A stretch of 11,435 bases of DNA from Rhizobacter sp. Its GTDB lineage: Bacteria > Pseudomonadota > Gammaproteobacteria > Burkholderiales > Burkholderiaceae. The DNA lies in assembly GCA_014379885.1 (NCBI GenBank), contig JACMKW010000466.1:1-11435 (forward strand), written 5' to 3'. Of this stretch, positions 6,412 to 11,435 are shown piece by piece; within the stretch, counting starts at the first letter, position 1, and every line of letters begins with the position of its first letter. A program made the position numbers and the translations under genes. Under the pieces are notes generated by a model that was given only the letters and a program-made list of their open reading frames with translations, searched no databases and had not been told where the DNA came from.

Positions 6412-7710
6412 ATGTGGCAATCGCGCGAGCGCCTGCAAAGCAAGCCTCGCAACATTCGCTTCCCCACCCACCGCCAGGACACCCGCGTGCTCGATTTCGA
6501 AGCTGCCCCCATTGAGTCGTCGCAGATGCGGCGGGCCGGCAAGGGCTTGTTGTCCCTGGCCTTGATGGACGCACGCAACCACACGCTGCGCTGGATGAGC
6601 GCGCTGGAGACCGCGCTCACCGAGCCGGCCTGGGCGGTGCCCATGCAAGCGCAGCTGAACCCACCGCTGTGGTCGCTCGGCCACCTGGGCTGGTTCCAGG
6701 AGTACTGGATCTCGCGCAACGTGCAGCGCCATCGGGGCGAACAGGGTGACCCGGGCTCGCTGCGCCTCGCTTCCATCGACCCGTTTGCCGACGAGTGGTA
6801 TGACCCGATGCTCGCACCGCACGGCGCACGTTGGCAATTGCCATTGCCCCACGCCCAGGCCACGCGCCAGTACCTGGCAGACACGCTGGAGACCACGCTC
6901 GAACTGCTGGAACACGCGGCCGATGACGACACGGCGCTGTATTTCTATCGCCTCGCGCTGTTTCGCGAAGACATGCAATGCGAAGCCTTCGCCGAGATGT
7001 CGCAGACCCTGGGTTTCGACGCCGGCCTGCTGCCCCTGCTGGGCACGCTGGCCACACGAGAAGCGCTCAGCTTCCCGGCCGCGCGCTGGATGTTGGGCGC
7101 TGGCTCCGATGGTTTTGCCTTCGACAACGAACGCCCCGCGCATGAGCATGCGGTGCCCGAGTTCGAGATCGACGCGCAGCCCGTGACCTGGGCGCAGTAC
7201 TGCGAATTCGTCGAAGACGGTGGCTACGACGAAGCCACTTTCTGGTCAGCCGAAGGCTGGGCTTGGGTGCAGCTGGAAGGCCGGCGTACACCGCGCCACG
7301 TGGACCAGATGCGCCAGAGCGTGATGCTGCAACGCTTCGGCAAGCTCACCCGCGTGCCCATGAGCCAGCCGGCCATGCATGTGAGCTGGTACGAGGCCGA
7401 CGCCTGGTGCCGCTGGGCCGGCCGTCGCTTGCCCACCGAGCTGGAGTGGGAGCTGGCGGCGCACACCGGCTTGTCGCGCGGTTTTCGGTTCGGCCAGGTG
7501 TGGGAATGGACGGCGGGGAGCTTTCGCCCCTACCCGGGCTTTGTGCCCGGGCCTGACCGCAGCTACTCGCAGCCTTCGTTCGGCACCCACAAGGTCTTGC
7601 GCGGTGCTTCGTTCGCGACGCGCGAGCGCATGCGCAACCCGAAGTTCAGGCGCTTTCTGCTGCCGCAGCGGGATGACGTGTTCAGTGGGTTCAGGAGTTG
7701 TGCGGCGTAG
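6412..7710 (+). CDS. EgtB/SenA-family protein (DinB_2 plus FGE-sulfatase domains) with altered iron site
   Basis: A 432-residue protein with the two-domain layout of ergothioneine synthase EgtB and selenoneine synthase SenA, non-heme iron enzymes that form a C-S or C-Se bond to trimethylhistidine. The N-terminal DinB_2-type bundle spans about 40-215, with NPPLWSLGHLGWFQEYW at 83-99. The C-terminal FGE-sulfatase/C-lectin domain spans about 225-430, with VSWYEADAWCRWAGRRLPTE (324-343), FGQVWEWT (360-367), GTHKVLRGASF (391-401) and GFRSC (426-430). Of the three expected iron ligands, His91 is present, but the HxxxH pair is Arg185 and Gln189 in ALFREDMQCEA. No egtD, senB or senC lies in the window. 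So it is either a SenA/EgtB homologue that no longer binds iron in the usual way or one that has changed function. Start: ATG 6412 is the most upstream; Met39 at 6526 is an alternative, and neither has a clear ribosome binding site. Confidence 0.85.
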   Translation: MWQSRERLQSKPRNIRFPTHRQDTRVLDFEAAPIESSQMRRAGKGLLSLALMDARNHTLRWMSALETALTEPAWAVPMQAQLNPPLWSLGHLGWFQEYWISRNVQRHRGEQGDPGSLRLASIDPFADEWYDPMLAPHGARWQLPLPHAQATRQYLADTLETTLELLEHAADDDTALYFYRLALFREDMQCEAFAEMSQTLGFDAGLLPLLGTLATREALSFPAARWMLGAGSDGFAFDNERPAHEHAVPEFEIDAQPVTWAQYCEFVEDGGYDEATFWSAEGWAWVQLEGRRTPRHVDQMRQSVMLQRFGKLTRVPMSQPAMHVSWYEADAWCRWAGRRLPTELEWELAAHTGLSRGFRFGQVWEWTAGSFRPYPGFVPGPDRSYSQPSFGTHKVLRGASFATRERMRNPKFRRFLLPQRDDVFSGFRSCAA

Positions 7711-7717
7711 GCACTTC

Positions 7718-7777
7718 CTCAGCCGCTCGGGCTGAGAAGCCTCGGCACGGCCTGAGAGGGCCTTCGATACCTCAGGC
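7718..7777. repeat. Two inverted repeats between convergent genes (REP-like)
   Basis: CTCAGCC (7718-7724) and GGCTGAG (7730-7736) form a 7-bp stem with a 5-base loop. GCCTGAG (7750-7756) and CTCAGGC (7771-7777) form a second 7-bp stem with a 14-base loop. No T tract follows on either strand, so these are not classic intrinsic terminators. The segment CCTTCGATACCTCAGGCTGAACGG resembles dispersed intergenic repeats known in many Proteobacteria; this resemblance is from memory. It sits in the 192-base gap (7711-7902) between convergent genes, the remainder of which shows nothing recognisable. Confidence 0.5.
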
Positions 7778-7902
7778 TGAACGGTTCGTTGTGTATCAAG
7801 GTCAGCCCGCAGCCGGTGCGACCCACCAGGTTGCGGCGCTGCCATTGCAAGCGTGCTGCGCTACTTTCTCCGCAAGAAGCGGCCCGCGCGCGCTGAACCC
7901 GC

Positions 7903-10158
7903 TCAGCGCAGGCTCAGCACGTTGTTCAGGACGGGGAAGTTTTCGTTTCGGTGGTTCGCCGGCATGGTGTCGGTCACGTTGACGATGACACTGGACAGGT
8001 CTTTGGCGACCGTGCCGTTCTCTATCACGATCACCCGCGGAATGCCTCGAATCGCCTCGGCCCGGTGGGCCACGATGATGCGGGTGATCGGCAGCGGCCG
8101 CAGGGCTTCGTTGATCAGGTTTTCTCGCTTGGCGTCGACGTGGCTTGTGGCTTCGTCGAGAAACAGCAGCTTGGGCCGCTTGTAGAGCGCACGTGCCAGC
8201 AAGAGGCGTTGTTTTTGCCCGCTCGACAGCGAGATGCCCATGCCGCCCACCAGCGTGTGGTAGCCCATGGGCATGCGCTCGATTTCGTCGTGGATGGAGG
8301 CAGTGTTGCTGCTGGCCAGCACACGCTCCATGTTGGCGCGCTCGGTGAAGAAGCTGATGTTGTCGATCAGCGAGCCTGCCAGCAACTGGTCTTCTTGCAT
8401 CACTGCGCCGATCAGCTTGCGGTAGGCGCGGTTTCCCAGGCTTTCGATGGGCACACCGCCGAACAAGATGCTGCCGCGCGTGGGTTGCAGCAGGCCCAGC
8501 ATCAGCTTGACCAGCGTGGTCTTGCCGCAGCCAGAGGCGCCCACGATGGCGGCCGCTTCGCCCGCTTGAAACACGATGTTCACGTCTTGCAGCACCCACG
8601 GCAGTTCGTCGGCATAGCGGAACCAAAGGCCGCGCACTTCGAGTGTTGCGTCTTCCGGGAGTTTCTTGCGGTTCGCGTTGCTGACACCGCTGGAACGTTC
8701 GGCCTGTGCACGCACGATGTCACCGACCCGGTCGCCTTGCAGGCGCATCATCTGCAGGTCGACCAATTTGTCGATCAATGCATAGAAGCGCTGCGAGAAA
8801 GTGGTCTTGTAGCTGGCGAAGGCGAACAGCATGCCCAGCGACAAGCTGTTGTCCATCGCCAGGCCGGCGGCCAGCCACACCACGGCCACCGTCTCCACGC
8901 CCATCAGCAGGGTCTTGAAGCTGTGCAGGCCCAGGGAGATCTTCTGCGTGACCAGCAGGCGGTTCATCGAATCGACCACCGCGTCGAGCCAGCGTGCGCG
9001 GCGCTCGGGCTCGTGGTTGAAGAGCTTGATGGCCTGCATGTTCTGCACCGACTCCATGAACAAGGCCTGCTCCTTGGACGCCAGCACCAGCTGCTGTTCA
9101 GTGGCTCGCCGCTGCGAGGGGTAGAAGGCCCAGCGCAGGGCGGCATAGAGGCCGGCCGCAGCCACCACCACCAGTGTCAGCGGCACGCTGTAGAAGAACA
9201 TCACGGCCAGCAGCGTGAGCGCCATCACGCCATCGACGGCGCCTTCGACGAAGCCGGTGCCCAAGGTGCCCTGCATGGTGTGGATGGACTGGAACCGTGA
9301 GGCCACCTCGCCCAGCTGGCGCCGTTCGAAGTAGCTGGCCGGCAGGCGCAGCATGTGGGTGAAGGTATTGCTCAGCCACTGCAGGTTGATGTGCGACACC
9401 ATGTACAGCACCACCCAGGAGCGCATCAGGCCGATGGCCACCTGCGCCAGCACCAGCAGCACGAAGCCTGCGGCCAACAGTTGCACCAGGTCGCGGTCGC
9501 CGGTGGCCACGCCGCTATCGACCACCCATTGCATGAAGAGCGGTGTGGCGAGTGCAAACACCTGCAATGACAGCGCCAACATGGCAATCTGCAAGAGCGA
9601 GCGCTTGAGGCCAGTCACCTTGCCGAGCAGCCAGCCCAGGCCGGCTGGCCGGCGCAGGTCTTGCGACTGGAACCCCGGGCCGGGTTTGAATTCCAGCGCG
9701 GTGATGTCGGTGAAGCGCCGCGCGAGTTCGGCGGGTTTTACCCGCTCCTCGCCCGCAGCCGGGTCGTGGATGACGATGCCGCCGTCGGGCCGCACCCGCT
9801 TGAGCACCACGAAGTGGTTCATGTCCCAGTGCAAGATGCACGGGAGCTTGAGACGGCCGAGTTGTTTGTGATCCACCCGCGTGCTGCGGCTTTGCAGGTG
9901 CAACGCAGCGCCGATGTCGACCACCGTCTTGGCGTTCATGGTCGAGAGGCTCATCACGAAGCGCGCGCGCAGGGTCGACATGTCGGTCAGGTGGCCGTGA
10001 AAGCCAGCCACCATCGCCAGGCAGGCCAGGCCGCTTTCCGACGGGTCGGCTTGCAGCACCAGAGGCAGCTTGCGGCCGAAGCCGAAACGCAGCCGCTGCG
10101 TGGCTTGTTCTGCCGTGGAGCGAAGGCGATCGTGGCCGCGGGTGGTGGCACTGGTCAT
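7903..10158 (-). CDS. Peptidase-domain ABC transporter (type I secretion/bacteriocin exporter) with C39-like domain lacking the catalytic Cys
   Basis: A 751-residue inner-membrane exporter. Residues about 30-160 form a C39 peptidase-like domain: oxyanion Gln36 is present, the catalytic position in SESGLACLAM is Ser42 instead of Cys, and His115 (NHFVVL) and Asp132 (HDPAAG) are retained. An ABC transmembrane region spans about 180-470 with hydrophobic segments near 187-209, 225-247, 308-341 and 415-448. The ATPase domain has Walker A GASGCGKTT (540-548), Q-loop Gln588, signature LSSGQ (644-648), Walker B LLFLDEA (664-670) and H-loop His698. A tail of about 35 residues follows the ATPase core. 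The domain order is that of CvaB/LagD-type exporters, but without the Cys, leader cleavage is doubtful, as in the HlyB-type C39-like domain. ATG 10158 was chosen because AAGGAAAA lies upstream and it overlaps the hlyD-like stop by ATGA. No TolC gene is in view. Confidence 0.92.
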   Translation of the reverse strand: MTSATTRGHDRLRSTAEQATQRLRFGFGRKLPLVLQADPSESGLACLAMVAGFHGHLTDMSTLRARFVMSLSTMNAKTVVDIGAALHLQSRSTRVDHKQLGRLKLPCILHWDMNHFVVLKRVRPDGGIVIHDPAAGEERVKPAELARRFTDITALEFKPGPGFQSQDLRRPAGLGWLLGKVTGLKRSLLQIAMLALSLQVFALATPLFMQWVVDSGVATGDRDLVQLLAAGFVLLVLAQVAIGLMRSWVVLYMVSHINLQWLSNTFTHMLRLPASYFERRQLGEVASRFQSIHTMQGTLGTGFVEGAVDGVMALTLLAVMFFYSVPLTLVVVAAAGLYAALRWAFYPSQRRATEQQLVLASKEQALFMESVQNMQAIKLFNHEPERRARWLDAVVDSMNRLLVTQKISLGLHSFKTLLMGVETVAVVWLAAGLAMDNSLSLGMLFAFASYKTTFSQRFYALIDKLVDLQMMRLQGDRVGDIVRAQAERSSGVSNANRKKLPEDATLEVRGLWFRYADELPWVLQDVNIVFQAGEAAAIVGASGCGKTTLVKLMLGLLQPTRGSILFGGVPIESLGNRAYRKLIGAVMQEDQLLAGSLIDNISFFTERANMERVLASSNTASIHDEIERMPMGYHTLVGGMGISLSSGQKQRLLLARALYKRPKLLFLDEATSHVDAKRENLINEALRPLPITRIIVAHRAEAIRGIPRVIVIENGTVAKDLSSVIVNVTDTMPANHRNENFPVLNNVLSLR

Positions 10159-11309
10159 GATTTTCCTTTCGTGCCGAAGCGCGGCTCGAAGGCCCACTCC
10201 AGGAGCCGTTGCGAGCCTTGAAGAATGTCGGCCTCCACCTGCATGCCGGCGCTCAAGGCTTGTGTCTGGCCCTGAACCGTCATGGTCTGGCGGGCCAGAC
10301 TCACCCGGATGCGGTGGGGTGCATCCGGGGGCGCATCCACTTGCCCGGGGCTGCCTCGCCCTGTCAGGGATTGCGGCAGCTCCTGCGCTGCGACGGGTGC
10401 GAGAGAGACATCAATCACCGTGCCTTCATGGCGGCTGAAGGCCTGGGTCGGTGCCATGCGGTACTGCAGTTGCACCTTCTGGCCGGGCACCACCCGCGCG
10501 GCCTGGCGGCCGGGCAGGTAGAGCTGCGCTTCCAGGCGGGTGCTGGCCGGCGTCATCGTGAACAACGCGCTGTTGCCCACCGCCATGCCTTGTTCGGCCA
10601 TGACCGCGGTGATGGTGCCGTCGGCAGGAGACCTGACCAGCACCGGCGGCGGTGTGGCCTGTGGTTGGGGCAAGACGGTTTGTGTCTGTGCCACCTCGCC
10701 TTGCAGGGCGGTGACGTCTTTGGCCAGGCGGGATCGTGTGTTCTCCAGCGTTTGAAGGCGTGAGCGCTGCTCGAGCACATCGTCGAGCTGCTGCAGGATG
10801 AGGGGGTCGGAGAGCTGGCCCTCCTTCGAGGCTTCGCGCAGGCGCGCAACTTCGGCGCGCGACTTCAACAGCTTCTGCTGCTGGGTGGCGATCTGCTTGT
10901 CGACCTTGTGCGCTTCAGTTTTTTTGTCCTGCAAGCGCTGAGCCTTGTCCACCTGGGCCTGCTTGACGAAGGTGGCAGCGATGTCGGCCAGTTTCTCGGC
11001 GGGCGCTGGTTCGACCGTCAGCACAAACAGCACATCGCCAGTCTTGACGACCTGGCCTTCACGCACCTGTTTTTGTGCCACCACGCCACGCCCAGGGGCC
11101 ATGACCGTGAGCAGCGCCTTGTCAGACGCCAGCAGGCCGCTTGCGCGGGTGCGCTTGGTGTAGTCGCCCACGCTGAGGTACACCACCAGCGCCAGTGCTG
11201 CCACGGCCCCCGCCAGCGCCATCAGCATGAACGACAGGGGCCGAATCAGCACCACATGACCGAGCGGAGATGCGCTCGGTGGGTTGACGAATTCGGGTCG
11301 CTTTGGCAT
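10155..11309 (-). CDS. HlyD-family membrane fusion (periplasmic adaptor) protein
   Basis: A 384-residue adaptor that would bridge the ABC exporter to an outer-membrane channel. It has a short cytoplasmic N-terminus, one transmembrane helix at about 28-47 (LMALAGAVAALALVVYLSV), and a lipoyl/biotinyl half-domain at about 64-100 (VMAPGRGVVAQKQVREGQVV, GDVLF). A charged coiled coil follows at about 105-212 (repeated KAQR/DKQIATQQQKLLKSRAEVARL-type segments), then the second lipoyl half at 223-251 (VLVRSPADGTITAVMAEQGM) and a beta-barrel region to the C-terminus. ATG 11309 is preceded by AGAGG at suitable spacing; a longer frame upstream lacks the expected N-terminus. Its stop overlaps the start of the ABC gene (ATGA), so the two are co-translated partners. 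It is closest in layout to the CvaA/HlyD group used by colicin V-type exporters. Confidence 0.9.
   Translation of the reverse strand: MPKRPEFVNPPSASPLGHVVLIRPLSFMLMALAGAVAALALVVYLSVGDYTKRTRASGLLASDKALLTVMAPGRGVVAQKQVREGQVVKTGDVLFVLTVEPAPAEKLADIAATFVKQAQVDKAQRLQDKKTEAHKVDKQIATQQQKLLKSRAEVARLREASKEGQLSDPLILQQLDDVLEQRSRLQTLENTRSRLAKDVTALQGEVAQTQTVLPQPQATPPPVLVRSPADGTITAVMAEQGMAVGNSALFTMTPASTRLEAQLYLPGRQAARVVPGQKVQLQYRMAPTQAFSRHEGTVIDVSLAPVAAQELPQSLTGRGSPGQVDAPPDAPHRIRVSLARQTMTVQGQTQALSAGMQVEADILQGSQRLLEWAFEPRFGTKGKS
10161..10168 (-). promoter_or_regulatory. Strong ribosome binding site of the ABC exporter gene
   Basis: The minus strand reads AAGGAAAA just before the ATG at 10158. It lies inside the end of the hlyD-like gene and decides the start among in-frame choices: an upstream in-frame ATG at 10197 has no such site. 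Confidence 0.7.
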
Positions 11310-11340
11310 GGGCCAGCCTCTTGGATGAAACAAGTGGGCT

Positions 11341-11367
11341 GCCCCGGTTGGCGAGGCGGCACGGGGC
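11341..11367. repeat. GC-rich inverted repeat upstream of the hlyD-like gene
   Basis: GCCCCG (11341-11346) and CGGGGC (11362-11367) can pair over a 15-base loop in the 62-base gap between the partial upstream frame and the hlyD-like start. There is no T tract after it, so an attenuator or partial terminator is possible but unproven. Confidence 0.25.
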
Positions 11368-11371
11368 CAAT

Positions 11372-11435
11372 CTAGTGCCCGCACTCGCCGTGCTCAACGG
11401 AAAACTCCGTCAGATCGGTGTCGTAGTTTTTTGCC
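11372..11435 (-). CDS. C-terminal end of an upstream open frame, unidentified
   Basis: From the right edge the minus strand reads 20 codons, ending NYDTDLTEFSVEHGECGH, then TAG at 11372-11374. The codons are ordinary for this window, and the frame stops 62 bases before the hlyD-like start on the same strand. The fragment is acidic and ends with Cys-Gly-His. Too little is visible to name it. As the gene next to a C39-type exporter pair, it could be a secreted peptide or protein, or an unrelated neighbour. Being open for 20 codons is weak evidence by itself. Confidence 0.35.
   Translation of the reverse strand, partial: AKNYDTDLTEFSVEHGECGH

Noticed and set aside
6325..7149. A 274-codon minus-strand frame opposite the EgtB/SenA-like gene
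   Set aside because: It has no domain and would cover the divergent promoter region; the plus-strand frame carries the conserved FGE-sulfatase motifs.
6412..7710. Formylglycine-generating (sulfatase-activating) enzyme
   Set aside because: The C-terminal domain belongs to the FGE-sulfatase superfamily, but the N-terminal DinB_2-like bundle and the FGQVWEWT...GTHKVLRGASF sequence fit the EgtB/SenA branch, and no sulfatase is nearby.
7802..8626. A 274-codon minus-strand frame overlapping the 3' part of the ABC exporter
   Set aside because: It is a shifted frame of the same gene: the ATPase motifs are read in the main frame without interruption, so there is no frameshift and no separate gene.
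7951..9300. A 449-codon open frame on the plus strand opposite the ABC exporter
   Set aside because: It is rich in His, Gln, Val and Ala as expected from reading the complement of a GC-biased gene, has no domain, and lies fully over the conserved exporter gene.

Overview
The window is GC-rich and densely coded. Its protein families point to a betaproteobacterium of the Burkholderiales (Comamonadaceae/Rubrivivax-like): a DUF3034 outer-membrane protein, an exported truncated globin, a CTG-N10-CAG LexA box and a Burkholderiales-style EgtB/SenA homologue. This placement is inferred from family resemblance only. No tRNA, rRNA, CRISPR array, transposase or integrase was seen.

Left block (1-2899, minus strand): four genes are read right to left as a tight apparent operon. 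They encode a DUF3034 beta-barrel-like protein, a signal-peptide-bearing group 1 truncated hemoglobin, a periplasmic cupredoxin-like 'methylamine utilization' protein, and an FMN-dependent L-lactate dehydrogenase (lldD) that runs off the left edge. The gaps are 16 and 34 bases, followed by a one-base TGATG overlap. Together they suggest a cell-envelope module that couples 2-hydroxyacid oxidation to heme and copper proteins; this function is inferred.

Middle block (3006-4786): dinB (DNA polymerase IV, minus strand) starts with TTG just downstream of a strong LexA/SOS box. It diverges from a GFA-family zinc-binding protein on the plus strand.

The next block (4794-7710) has a minus-strand protein with two LysM-like modules, a long Pro/Glu/Ala linker and a beta-rich C-terminus but no signal peptide. 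It diverges from a plus-strand EgtB/SenA-family gene across a 127-base region full of CTGGG/CCCAG repeats. The EgtB/SenA-like protein has lost two of the three histidines that bind iron in this family (HxxxH is RxxxQ).

Right block (7903-11435, minus strand): a type I-style export pair, an HlyD-like membrane fusion protein followed by an ABC transporter with an N-terminal C39 peptidase-like domain. The genes overlap by ATGA. The catalytic cysteine of the C39 domain is replaced by serine, while the Gln, His and Asp of the active site remain. Just upstream of hlyD, the last 20 codons of another reading frame enter from the right edge; a secreted-peptide precursor is one possibility. A 192-base gap between the convergent EgtB/SenA-like and ABC genes holds two inverted repeats.
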